DNA from: Hymenobacter terrenus
GTDB taxonomy: Bacteria; Bacteroidota; Bacteroidia; Cytophagales; Hymenobacteraceae
NCBI RefSeq assembly: GCF_000972495.1
Contig: NZ_LATM01000007.1
Span: 152,655-216,654 of the forward strand
Length of the DNA: 64,000 nucleotides
Direction of reading: 5' to 3'
The notes beneath the pieces are model-generated. The model searched no databases, was not told the DNA's origin, and saw nothing but the letters and a program-made list of their open reading frames with translations. The translations under genes and the position numbers were made by a program. Each line of letters starts with the position of its first letter. The first letter of the stretch is position 1. Of the stretch, positions 16,357 to 25,500 are shown one piece after another.

Positions 16357-16767
16357 ATGAAGCATTGGCTTGTTAAATCTGAACCCGAAGCTTATTCCTG
16401 GGCCACGTTTGTGCAGGAAGATGGCACGGCCTGGACCGGTGTGCGCAACTACCAGGCCCGCAACAATCTAAATTTGATGGAACCCGGCGACCTGGTGCTG
16501 TTTTACCATAGCGTGAGCGAGAAGGCCGTGGTGGGCATTGCCGAAGTAGCCGCCACAGCCACGCCCGATGCCACTGCCGAAGTTGGCTCGCCGTGGGTGG
16601 CGGTGGCCCTGCGCCCAGTGCAGCCTCTGCCCCAGCCCGTCAGCCTGGCCCAGCTCAAGGCCGATGTGCGATTGAGTGAGCTCGCTTTACTGCGCCAGTC
16701 GCGGCTATCGGTGCTGCCGGTACGGCCCGAGGAGTTCGACGCCGTGCTGGCACTAGCCACGAAATAA
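16357..16767 (+). CDS. EVE domain protein
   Basis: A 136-residue protein consisting of one EVE domain: KHWLVKSEPEAYSWATF, WTGVRNYQARNNLNLMEPGD, LVLFYHSVSEKAVVGIAEV, then an ending with LSVLPVRPEEFDAVL. EVE domains belong to the PUA-like fold and are thought to bind modified bases in DNA or RNA. Stand-alone EVE proteins are common and their role is not settled. Start ATG at 16357 fits the conserved N-terminus. An upstream TTTCTTTG at 16296-16303 is a one-mismatch promoter box. Confidence 0.9.
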   Translation: MKHWLVKSEPEAYSWATFVQEDGTAWTGVRNYQARNNLNLMEPGDLVLFYHSVSEKAVVGIAEVAATATPDATAEVGSPWVAVALRPVQPLPQPVSLAQLKADVRLSELALLRQSRLSVLPVRPEEFDAVLALATK

Positions 16768-16873
16768 ACCTTGCTGGCCTAGCACACAAACAAGCAGTTC
16801 AGTTGTAACTTTAAAGTAGATACCACTCGTTGGAGCAGGTATCTTCAAATACTTTATTTTACAGCGCACGGGT

Positions 16874-18469
16874 ATGAAACTCTACTACTTTTCCCTGCTG
16901 CTTTCGTTTGGGATGCTGGCCAGCTCGTCGGAGCTGTGCGCACAAAAGTCCAAGCTGCGTTCCCCACCTGCCAACGCGCCGGTACAAACGGCTCGCACCG
17001 AACTACCCCTTGAGAAATACAGCAGCGAAGTGCACGTGCAAGCCCTGCGCGCCGATAGCACGGTGGTCCTGCTGATAGGCCGCGACCGGCCTCTTTCCAA
17101 TAAATCCACCTTTGCCTTCCATCAGTATGACCAGGCCTTGCACCTGCGCCACGAACTACCGCTGGAGGTACCCGATGAGTTCGACTTCACCCGAATGTGC
17201 GCCGAGGGAGCCACTGTCTACGCGTTGTTCTCATCGCGTAGCAATACCGGGCGGCTCTGGGTAGCAGCCTACAATGGCCGCCTGGGCCAGGTGCGCACCC
17301 AGCAGTACGAAACTCGCCTGAGCCGAGAAATAGTGGAACTCAAAGCCTTGGATGGCCGCCTGTTTGCCACCGTGCTGCTCAACGACCAGTTGCACGTCAC
17401 GGCGCTGCTCCTCGACGTAGCCACTGGCCAAATGCAGTACCTGCCCTCCGTCTTCGAGCCGCTGCCCACGCAGCTTACCTTCGTGGCCGATGCTGCCAGC
17501 CGCCGCGCCGAATACGTGCTGAGCCAAACCAACGGCCGCAAGTCGCGCCTGCTGCTCAAGCAGCTCACCGACCGTGGCCAGCTCGTTCGCTCCGAGTTTG
17601 TACAGGCCGAGAGCGAGCGCAGCCTCATCACTGCCCAGCTCACCCCGCCGCAAGACACCACGGCCCGCTTGCTCATGGGCACTTATTCCCTGCGTGGCCT
17701 TGACTATGCCCAGGGCCTGTTTGCCACCGACCTGCGCCCCACAACGGGCACTAACGCCAAGCCGCCACTGCGGTTCTATGATTTCCTGCACCTCAAGCAC
17801 TTTTTCGACTACCTCAAACCCAGCCGCCAAGCCCGCCTGCGTCAGCGCACCGCCCGCCGCATTGCCCGCTCGGTGTCGCCCCCACGCTGGCACTACCGAT
17901 TGTTGCTCCACGAGCTCCTGCCCCAGCCCGATGGTGGCTACGTGCTAGTAGCCGAAGTATACTATCCTCATTACCGGTATAATAGCTATGGTAGCTATGC
18001 CGGGCCCTTCAATAACTTGGGCAACCAGTTTGGGAGCGCGGGCTATGGCAATTCCCGCATCTTCGACGGCTACCAAACAACTCACGCGCTGGTGTGTGGC
18101 TTCGACCGCTCTGGCACCTTGCTTTGGGACAATGTCTTTGTGGTAGAAAACCTACGTCGATACGACCTTGAGGAGGCCGTTCGGGTGCAAACCCTCCCCG
18201 ACAACCGGCTCGTGCTAGCCTACCTCGACGAGGAAAAACTACGTTACAAGGTGATAAACCGCACCGAAGCTGCCCCCAACGACCTGCAGGTACTAATCCA
18301 AACCGGCTCCGGAGCGGCCGATAACGGCATCGAGCGCACAAGCGAAACCTCCCAAGCCGACCTTTTGCCGTGGTATGGCAGCCGATTTGTGGCCACTGGC
18401 TACCAGCGCGTACGCGTTGAGCACGGGCCAGACCGGGAGGTGTTTTTTCTAAACTCAGTGGCTTTCTAA
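16874..18469 (+). CDS. exported protein of unknown function
   Basis: A 531-residue protein with a signal peptide (MKLYYFSLLLSFGML, cut near ELCAQK). The rest has many short beta-strand-like segments (STVVLLIGRDRPLS, GTYSLRGLDYAQGLF, HALVCGFDRSGTLLWDNVFV), with a look of a beta-propeller, but no named family is recognised. A tyrosine/glycine-rich patch (HYRYNSYGSYAGPFNN) occurs near residue 370. It is probably in the periplasm or at the outer membrane. It is followed by a strong hairpin at 18484-18538. Confidence 0.75.
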   Translation: MKLYYFSLLLSFGMLASSSELCAQKSKLRSPPANAPVQTARTELPLEKYSSEVHVQALRADSTVVLLIGRDRPLSNKSTFAFHQYDQALHLRHELPLEVPDEFDFTRMCAEGATVYALFSSRSNTGRLWVAAYNGRLGQVRTQQYETRLSREIVELKALDGRLFATVLLNDQLHVTALLLDVATGQMQYLPSVFEPLPTQLTFVADAASRRAEYVLSQTNGRKSRLLLKQLTDRGQLVRSEFVQAESERSLITAQLTPPQDTTARLLMGTYSLRGLDYAQGLFATDLRPTTGTNAKPPLRFYDFLHLKHFFDYLKPSRQARLRQRTARRIARSVSPPRWHYRLLLHELLPQPDGGYVLVAEVYYPHYRYNSYGSYAGPFNNLGNQFGSAGYGNSRIFDGYQTTHALVCGFDRSGTLLWDNVFVVENLRRYDLEEAVRVQTLPDNRLVLAYLDEEKLRYKVINRTEAAPNDLQVLIQTGSGAADNGIERTSETSQADLLPWYGSRFVATGYQRVRVEHGPDREVFFLNSVAF

Positions 18470-18483
18470 GGCTTGCATAGGAA

Positions 18484-18538
18484 GGCATCGAACGACAACT
18501 CCCCTCCTTTCCAAGGAGGGGAGTTGTCGTTCGATGCC
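18484..18538. terminator. perfect 26-bp inverted repeat with 3-base loop
   Basis: Arms 18484-18509 and 18513-18538 are perfectly complementary; the loop is TCC. The inner part, CCCCTCCTT-TCC-AAGGAGGGG, matches the core of the repeat at 13031-13051. It begins 14 bases after the stop of the preceding gene and can act as a terminator; it also belongs to a dispersed repeat family. Confidence 0.75.
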
Positions 18539-18607
18539 TAACCAAAAGGCAACCGTGCCAAAGGCCAGGCGCGTACAACGCACCTATCTTTTTGCCACCT
18601 TTGCCTG

Positions 18608-19162
18608 ATGATTACAAAACTTCGTTTCCCCGCCCTCTTTCTGTTTTTGCTACTGGTAGGCTGCCGCGCTGGCGGGCCTGGCACTCCAGCTCGCACGGTA
18701 GCCTCATTTTTCTCCAAGTACGAAGGCCGCGAAGGCTTCAAAACCACCGAATGGTCGGCTGATTTGCTCCAGCGGCTCGCGTTGGTGAAGGCCGCCAAGC
18801 TCCTCGGCGGCTCCGACCTTACCAATGCCATTACCGGCATCCGCTCGGCCAAGGTCATCAGCTTCGCCCCTACCACGAGCACGGCGCGTGAGCTAGCCAA
18901 TCAGGGCCTGCGCCAAGAAGCGGCCGGCATTCTGCAAGGCAATAAGTACGAGCCTATTTCGGTGGGTTCGACGCTGGGGAACGACTACCAGGTTTCGGTG
19001 CGAGCCTCCGGCGACAAGGTTTCGGAATTTGCCGCCACCGGCCAGCTGCCCGACGCCGCTGATTCGTTCGTGCTGGTTGCAGTCAATGGTAATTTTACCC
19101 GCTCACAGGTACAGACCCTGGCCAAATACCTGCCGCAAATCGTGCAGGCCACAAGTAAATAG
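18608..19162 (+). CDS. DUF4252-like lipoprotein
   Basis: A 184-residue protein with a lipoprotein signal (LFLFLLLVGC, cysteine near residue 19). The mature part has the layout of DUF4252 proteins: an N-terminal helix with FFSKYEGREGFKTTEWSADLLQ, then two ferredoxin-like halves with KVSEFAATGQLPDAADSFVL. Proteins of this type are common in Bacteroidota and have no known function. The family call is by resemblance only. The gene is convergent with the aminopeptidase gene. Confidence 0.7.
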   Translation: MITKLRFPALFLFLLLVGCRAGGPGTPARTVASFFSKYEGREGFKTTEWSADLLQRLALVKAAKLLGGSDLTNAITGIRSAKVISFAPTTSTARELANQGLRQEAAGILQGNKYEPISVGSTLGNDYQVSVRASGDKVSEFAATGQLPDAADSFVLVAVNGNFTRSQVQTLAKYLPQIVQATSK

Positions 19163-19178
19163 AGCCTAGCATAACGTT

Positions 19179-19290
19179 GCATAGCACAATGTAGCGCGCA
19201 GCCTTTGCTGCGTGTTCCCCGCGCCTTTAGAACTATTCCCTGCGACGCGGGAGACACGCAGCAAAGGCTGCGCGCTACATTGTGCTATGC
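19179..19290. repeat. long inverted repeat between convergent genes
   Basis: Arms of 45 bases (19179-19223 and 19246-19290) are complementary apart from about two mismatches, with a 22-base loop. The arms contain GTAGCGCGCAGCCTTTGCTG, which itself is partly palindromic. It sits between the stops of two convergent genes, so it may end both transcripts, but it is far longer than a normal terminator and resembles a REP-type or transposed element. Shorter relatives lie at 44624-44643 and 58178-58206. Confidence 0.7.
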
Positions 19291-19296
19291 TCTGTT

Positions 19297-20586
19297 CTAC
19301 TTCTTCATAAGGGCTTCAATATCCTCCGCTTGTAGCGGGATATCTCTCATCAAATCCTCATTACCATTGGCGGTGAGGAGAATATCATTCTCCAGGCGAA
19401 TGCCCAAGCCTTCCTCGGGAATGTAGATACCAGGCTCGCAAGTGTACACCATACCAGCTTCGAAGGTGCGGTATTTGTAGCCCACATCGTGCACATCGAG
19501 CCCCAGGTAATGGCTGGTGCCGTGCATGAAATATTTTTTATACAGCGGAGCGGCAGGGTTCTGGTTTTTTACATCCGATGCATTCAACAAGTCAAGCTTG
19601 ATGAGTTCCTGCTCCATACGCTCGCCCACGGCCTGGTGGTAAGCCTCGATTTCGCCGCCGGGCACAAGGAGCGTTTTAGCGAAGTTCATCACGCCCAGGA
19701 CGGCATCGTACACCTGGAGCTGACGCGGGTTAAACTTACCACTGACGGGAATGCTACGCGAGAGGTCGGCGGCGTAGTTGGCGTATTCGGCGCCAAAGTC
19801 CAGCAGAATCACGTCGCCTTCCTGGCACTGATTGTCGTTGGTGGTGTAGTGGAGCACGCAGGCGTTTTTGCCGCTGGCCACAATGCTGCCGTAGGCTGGC
19901 CCGCGGCTGCGGTTGCGCATGAATTCGTGCACGATTTCGGCCTCAATCTCAAACTCCCACACGCCCGGCCTCACGAAGCCCAGCAGCCGCCGAAACGCCT
20001 TGCCAGTGATGTCGCAAGCCTGCCGCATCACCCGGATTTCCTCAGGGCTCTTGATGGCACGCAGGCTATGCAACAGCGGCGCGGCCCGGCGATAAGTATG
20101 TAGCGGGTACTGACGCTGAATGGCTTTGATGAAGCGAGCGTCCCGGGTTTCTACTTCCACCACGGCCCGAATGTGCTCATTGGAGTTCAAATAAACGTTT
20201 TCCGCTTCATTCATCAGCGCGGGCAGCACCGATTTAAAGCTGTCGAGCCACATGATGGTCGGGATGCCCGAATTGGCGCGCGCCTCGTCCTTGGTCAGCT
20301 TGTAGCCCTCCCAAATGAGAATGTGCTCGGAAGTTTCTTTCAGAAACAGGATTTCGCGGTGGTGCGCCAGCCGCGCATCGGGGAAGAGGACGAGGATGCT
20401 TTCTTCCTGATCGACGCCGCTCAGGTAGAACAGGTCATTGTTTTGCCGGAAGGCCATGGTGCCGTCAGCATTAGTCGGCATCACGTCATTAGCCTGAAAA
20501 ATAGCCAGTGAAGCCGGGGGCAGCAACTCGCGGAAACGGCGGCGGTTTTCAATAAAAAGCTCGGGAGCGAGGAGAGCGTAGCGCAT
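19297..20586 (-). CDS. Xaa-Pro aminopeptidase family protein (M24B)
   Basis: About 429 residues. The N-terminal domain (ELFIENRRRFRELL, then FRQNNDLFYLSGVDQEESIL) is the aminopeptidase P N-domain; the C-terminal pita-bread domain carries the metal ligands in LLDFGAEYANYAADLSRSIP (two Asp), MHGTSHYLGLDVHDVG (His), YTCEPGIYIPEEGLGIRLEN (Glu) and a final Glu. Such enzymes remove an N-terminal residue that precedes proline, using two Mn ions, usually in the cytosol. Start ATG at 20586 fits the family. It is leftward, convergent with the DUF4252-like gene. Confidence 0.93.
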   Translation of the reverse strand: MRYALLAPELFIENRRRFRELLPPASLAIFQANDVMPTNADGTMAFRQNNDLFYLSGVDQEESILVLFPDARLAHHREILFLKETSEHILIWEGYKLTKDEARANSGIPTIMWLDSFKSVLPALMNEAENVYLNSNEHIRAVVEVETRDARFIKAIQRQYPLHTYRRAAPLLHSLRAIKSPEEIRVMRQACDITGKAFRRLLGFVRPGVWEFEIEAEIVHEFMRNRSRGPAYGSIVASGKNACVLHYTTNDNQCQEGDVILLDFGAEYANYAADLSRSIPVSGKFNPRQLQVYDAVLGVMNFAKTLLVPGGEIEAYHQAVGERMEQELIKLDLLNASDVKNQNPAAPLYKKYFMHGTSHYLGLDVHDVGYKYRTFEAGMVYTCEPGIYIPEEGLGIRLENDILLTANGNEDLMRDIPLQAEDIEALMKK

Positions 20587-20703
20587 AGAAAAGCGTGGTG
20601 AGCGAAGAGATGGGAATAGCGTGCAAGTTAGGTTCGAAGGAAGTAGCACCCACTGCACCGGCTCGACACGGGGCCTCTGGCTTATAACCCATCAGAATTG
20701 AGC

Positions 20704-20783
20704 AAGTAGCCTGAAGTCTGGCCAAAGAAAGACCCTTGCCGCTAGTGGTAAGGGTCTTTCTTTGGCCAGACTTCAGGCTACTT
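20704..20783. terminator. perfect 34-bp inverted repeat overlapping a stop codon
   Basis: Arms 20704-20737 and 20750-20783 are perfectly complementary with a 12-base loop. The right arm reaches into the stop codon (20782-20784) of the minus-strand gene that ends here. The AAAGAAAGACCCTT part with TTTCTTT on the other side makes it a plausible strong terminator for that gene. Confidence 0.75.
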
Positions 20784-21156
20784 ACATTTTAGTCTTGGTC
20801 GTTTTGACCGTGGTTTTGTTGGCTTTGTAGCGCATGTCGGCCGTGCCGTTGGCTTTTGCAGGGCCGGTGGAAGTCGTCTTCGTACTACTCATTTTATTGG
20901 ATGAGTAGCGCATATCCGGCGTACCATCGGCTTTCACTTTGGTACTAGTCGAGGTTTTGGTTGTGCCCGAAGGCGTCGTCATGGTGCTCGACTTCGTCAT
21001 GACTTTAGTGCCGGGTGCTTGGGTCTTGCTGGTAGTAGTTTTAGTTGAGCTGGTGCTCATAGTAGCCGGTGCAGTAGTGGCAGCCGGCGCTTGGGCTAGC
21101 GCTAAGGAGCCTCCAAACAGGCTCATAGAAACGAGTAAACTGAAGATACGCTTCAT
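20782..21156 (-). CDS. Thr/Lys/Ser-rich exported protein with two internal repeats
   Basis: A 124-residue protein with a signal peptide (MKRIFSLLVSMSLFGGSLAL, cut near AQA) and a mature part made mainly of Thr, Lys, Ser and Ala, so probably unfolded. Two similar units stand out in the second half: KADGTPDMRYSSNK and KANGTADMRYKANK, each followed by a Thr/Lys-rich spacer. The DGTxDMRY unit may be a small binding or structural motif. No family is recognised with certainty. The ATG at 21156 is chosen because the signal peptide begins there. Confidence 0.65.
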   Translation of the reverse strand: MKRIFSLLVSMSLFGGSLALAQAPAATTAPATMSTSSTKTTTSKTQAPGTKVMTKSSTMTTPSGTTKTSTSTKVKADGTPDMRYSSNKMSSTKTTSTGPAKANGTADMRYKANKTTVKTTKTKM

Positions 21157-21434
21157 ATAGAAAAGGGTGGGAATTAATGGTGAATACATGGGCCTAATAC
21201 GGAGCTTACATCTACGTAGTTCGCTGATAATGTACATATTTTGCGAGCATATGTGCAGGTTATTTAATATAGGCAGTGAATAATAGCAGATAGGATACAT
21301 TCCGATTTATAGTAAAGCTCTCTCAGCAGTTGTTTTTATTTTTAATGATTATTTATCATAGTTTTTTCAAAAAATCGTATTCATAACTACTTTAGTGCAG
21401 TTTTACTACCCTAACCCCCTTTCAATTCCTTTTA

Positions 21435-21794
21435 ATGAAAAATTTCTACATCTTGCTAACTGCTGGTGGACTGCTGTTTCTCTCGCAGCACTCGGCCTCT
21501 GCCAACCTAAGCGACCCCGCACCGCGCACTGAAAGCCCAGCCGAAGTTCAGCGCAAAGCCACTGCTGCCGAGCAGACTGCCGCGGCCAGCACCACGAAAA
21601 AAACAACATCTCACAGTGCCCACAAATCGAAAGCCAAGTTGCGCCACACCCTGCGGGTACTGCTGGGACTAGAGGAAAGGAAGTCCGTGACTTCCCCGGC
21701 TCAACTCCGACGGCGGCTACACGCGCGTCAGAGGCACTTGAAGATACACGCACGACGGGAATCCCGGGCACGACGTAGCCGCTCGCACGAATAG
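21435..21794 (+). CDS. small basic exported protein
   Basis: A 119-residue protein with a signal peptide (MKNFYILLTAGGLLFLS, cut near SASA) followed by an Ala/Thr-rich stretch and a strongly basic C-terminal half (LRRRLHARQRHLKIHARRES). No family is recognised. The upstream 200 bases are AT-rich and form a divergent promoter region shared with the Thr-rich protein gene. It is followed by a hairpin terminator. Confidence 0.5.
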   Translation: MKNFYILLTAGGLLFLSQHSASANLSDPAPRTESPAEVQRKATAAEQTAAASTTKKTTSHSAHKSKAKLRHTLRVLLGLEERKSVTSPAQLRRRLHARQRHLKIHARRESRARRSRSHE

Positions 21795-21817
21795 ACATTC
21801 TCTGCCTATCGGGCACG

Positions 21818-21852
21818 AAAAAGCCCCTTGCCAGACTGGCGAGGGGCTTTTT
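21818..21852. terminator. hairpin terminator between convergent genes
   Basis: AAAAGCCCCTTGCCA pairs with TGGCGAGGGGCTTTT (one G-T pair), loop GAC, with A- and T-runs at the flanks. It lies between the small basic protein gene and trxA and can serve both. Confidence 0.85.
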
Positions 21853-21873
21853 TCTATGCAACGAGAAACGGCA

Positions 21874-22203
21874 TTAAGCCGTTACCTGCGCTTCGAGTTT
21901 TTGGGCGAGCACGTGCTTGGGCACGGCGCCTACTTGCTTGTCAACGATTTGACCGTTCTTGAAAACCAGCAGCGTGGGAATGCTGCGGATGCCGAATTTC
22001 ATCGAGGTTTGGGGGTTGGCGTCAACGTCAACTTTGCCCACTACCACTTTGCCTTCGTATTCGCCGGCCAGTTCCTCCACTACGGGGCCTACCATGCGGC
22101 AGGGGCCGCACCATTCGGCCCAGAAATCGACTAATACTGGCTTGTCGCCGCCGATGATTTCATCGAAGTTGGCGTCGGTTATTTCAATTGCTTTGTGTCC
22201 CAT
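21874..22203 (-). CDS. trxA: thioredoxin
   Basis: A 109-residue cytosolic thioredoxin that passes electrons to disulfides in target proteins. It shows [12 protein letters not shown] with the active-site [24 protein letters not shown] and the cis-proline segment [11 protein letters not shown]. Length and motifs are those of the standard protein. Start ATG at 22203. It is transcribed alone, leftward, and ends at the hairpin at 21818-21852. Confidence 0.97.
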   Translation of the reverse strand: MGHKAIEITDANFDEIIGGDKPVLVDFWAEWCGPCRMVGPVVEELAGEYEGKVVVGKVDVDANPQTSMKFGIRSIPTLLVFKNGQIVDKQVGAVPKHVLAQKLEAQVTA

Positions 22204-22368
22204 TTCAATTTGGGTTGGGTTAATGATGGTCTGGCGTGTACGGCCAACGGGGTCGCAAGGTAGCAGATTGGATGTTTAACATAGTGGGTGGGGGAAAGTT
22301 CAGAAGCGCGTTTCCGGCCGGCCCAAGGTCCGGCGAACGACTGAACTGGCTATCTGAAAGCTGGGAAA

Positions 22369-22506
22369 GTCATGCTGAACGCAGGCCTTTGAAGGAAGTC
22401 ATTTACCAGCCTGTCATGCTGAGCGCAGTCGAAGCATCTCGCCCGCAACAGTAATCCAATCAAGAGGATTAGCGCACGAGCGAGATGCGGCGGCGCTCAG
22501 CAGGAC
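22369..22506. repeat. fold-back copy of the GTCATGCTGAGCGC repeat
   Basis: A left arm at 22413-22442 (GTCATGCTGAGCGCAGTCGA, then AGCATCTCGC) faces an inverted right arm ending at 22506 that reads, on the other strand, GTCCTGCTGAGCGCCGCCGC followed by ATCTCGC. A partial copy (GTCATGCTGAACGCAG) lies just before, at 22370-22385. Together they fill the space between trxA and the dnaE stop. A single-arm relative occurs at 3553. The rest of 22204-22530 contains no gene. Confidence 0.6.
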
Positions 22507-22530
22507 GTTCCTCGGACCAATAAACAGTCT

Positions 22531-25500
22531 CTATATCAGCGTGCAAACTTCCAGCTCCAACTCTTTCATCTTCTCAATAAACATCTTGGGCTCAATCTGG
22601 AAGCGGCGCGAGAACATGTCCACGGCCAAGTGCTCGTGGGGCTCCACGAACTGAATTTCGAGGCGCTTGCCGCCCGGCGCGTGGTCGATGGCGTCTTGCA
22701 GGCGGTCGAGCATGGGGCCAGTTACGGTGCGTAGGTCGAGGCGCACGCGGACGCCTTTGCTCATTTTCTCGGCCACGTCGGCCAGAGGCTGCATCGAGAG
22801 GATGCGCAGGTCCCACTGGTCCTGGGTGTGGCGGCGCAGCTCCTGCTTGAGGCGCACGTACATGGGTGGCACCTGCTCGTTGGGGTAGTTGCGCGGGTTG
22901 ATGAGGGGCGCAAACTTGGTGTAGTCGTCGCGGAACAGCGCCGGATTTATGCTGGTCTCGTAGTCCTCCAGCGTGAAGGTGCAGAAGGGCTGGCCGGTTT
23001 TCGTAGTCTTGAACAGAACGTTGTTGATGAGGCCGGCCACGGCCAGTTCCTTGTTCTTAATCTCGTCCACCTTGTCGAGGCCGCAGGTGCAGTAGGCGTC
23101 CAGTTCCAGCTTGAAGCTGTCGAGCGGGTGGCCCGACAGGTAGAAGCCCACCACTTCTTTTTCGCGGCGGAGCTGCTCGGTCTTGCTCCAGGGCTCCATC
23201 TCGTGCATTTTGGGCAGCGGCGCGGCCACGGCCCCGAACGCTCCGGCGCCGAAGAGGCTATGCTGCGCCGATTCTTTGGCCGCAGCATGTTGCTGCCCCA
23301 TTTTCATGGCTTTTTCAATGAGGCTCTGGTCGCCGGCCGGGGCATCCACGTAGAGGCGGCGGTGCTTGCCGAAACCGTCGAAGGCGCCGGCTTGGGCCAG
23401 GCTTTCGAAGGTTTTCTTGTTCACGGTGCGCAGGTTCACGCGCTTGGCGAAGTCGAAAATGTCGCTGTATTCGCCGTTTTTCTCGCGCTCCTGCACCATG
23501 CTTTCCACCGCAAGTTCACCGGCGCCTTTCACCGCGCCCATGCCGAAACGGATGGCGCCTTCCTGGTTTACGTTGAATTTCAGCAAGGATTCATTCACAT
23601 CCGGCCCGAGCACGGGCACGCCCTGCTTGCGAGCTTCCTCAATGAAGAAGGTCACCTTCTTGATGTCGCCCATGTTGTTGGTGAGCACAGCGGCCATGTA
23701 CTCGGCCGGGTAGTTAGCCTTCAGATAACCAGTCTGGTAAGCCACCACCGAGTAAGCGGCGGAGTGCGAGCGGTTGAAGCCGTACTCCGCGAATTTCTCC
23801 ATCACGTCGAATACCTCGTTGGCTTTTTTCGCCACGATGCCGTGCAGGTTCTTGGCGCCTTCGATGAACTTCTCACGCTCCAAGGCCATCTTTTTCATGT
23901 CCTTCTTGCCCATGGCGCGGCGCAGCAAGTCGGCCCCGCCGAGCGAGTAGCCAGCCAGAATCTGGGCCGTCTGCATAATCTGCTCCTGGTACACCATGAT
24001 GCCCTGGCTGTATTCCAGGATGGGTTTTAGGAGCTCGTGCGGGTACTCCACTTCCTCGCGGCCGTGCTTGCGGTTGATGAAGTTCGGGATGAATTGCATC
24101 GGGCCGGGCCGGTAGAGGGCGTTCATGGCAATCAGGTCCTCGATGTTGGTCGGCTTCAAGTCCTTGAGATACTGCCGCATACCTTCGGATTCAAACTGGA
24201 AGGTGCCGATGGTATCGCCGCGCTGGTAGAGCGCGTAGGTCTTCTCGTCGTCGAGCGGAATGTTGTCGATGTCGATTTTGACGCCGTGGTTGCGCTCAAT
24301 CAGGTTCATGGCATCCACGATGATGGTCAGGGTTTTGAGGCCCAGAAAGTCCATCTTTAGCATGCCCGCACTCTCAATCACCTTGCCGTCGAACTGCGTG
24401 ACGAGCAGGTCCGAGTCCTTGGAGGTCGAAACGGGGATGTACTTCGTGATGTCGTCGGGCGCAATGATGACGCCCGCCGCGTGAATACCGGTGTTGCGCA
24501 CCGAGCCTTCTAGCTGCGTGGCCAGTCGCAGAATCTGGCCCTTGAGGTTGTCCGGTGACTCGTCACGCCGAATCATGTCCAGTTCTTGGTTTTCGGCGAA
24601 GGCGCCGGCCAGCGTGGTGCCCGGCTTTTCGGGCACCATCTTGGTGAGGTCGTTGGTCTGGGGCAGCGGCAGCTCCAGCGCCCGCGCCACGTCCTTGATG
24701 CTGGACTTGGCGGCCATGGTGCCGAAGGTGATAATCTGGGCCACCTGCGTCTTGCCGTACTTTTCTACCACGTAATCAATGACTTTCTGACGGTTCACGT
24801 CGTCAAAGTCGATGTCGATATCGGGCATGGACACGCGCTCCGGGTTCAGGAAGCGCTCGAACAGCAGCGAATACTTGATGGGGTCGATGTTGGTGATGCC
24901 CACGCAGTAAGCCACGGCCGAGCCCGCGGCCGAGCCCCGACCCGGACCCACGGCCACGCCCATGTCGCGCCCTTTGTTGATGAAGTCCTGGGTGATGAGG
25001 AAGTAGCCCGCAAACCCCATGGTCTGGATGATGCGCAGCTCGTAATCGAGGCGCTCTTCGACTTCGGGCGTGCGGTCGGCGTAGCGCGGCGGCTTGTTGA
25101 GCTTCACCGTGCCGTTCCCCGCGCTTGGCCCAAAAGCCCCCACGTAGGTCAGCTCGCGCAGAAACTCGTCGGCGTTGGCAAAGGGGGCCGGGATGGGGAA
25201 GTTGGGCAACAAAATGTCGCGCGCCAGCTTGGGCGGCGTGATTTTGTCGACAATTTCATTGGTGTTGTCCACGCTGTCGGGCCGGTCGGCGAACAGCTCG
25301 TTCATCTGCGCCTGGTTCTTGAAGAAGAACTGGTCGTTGGCAAAGCCGAAGCGGGTGTGGGGCTTGGGTTTCTGCAGTTCCTCGTCGATGCGGCGCAGCT
25401 GCTTTTGGGCGTTTTCGTCGCGGCTGTAGTCGCGGCGCAGGTTATCGAGCAGGTCGTATTTCACCTCGCCCTTGGAGGTGAGCAGGGTGTAGTAGTTGGT

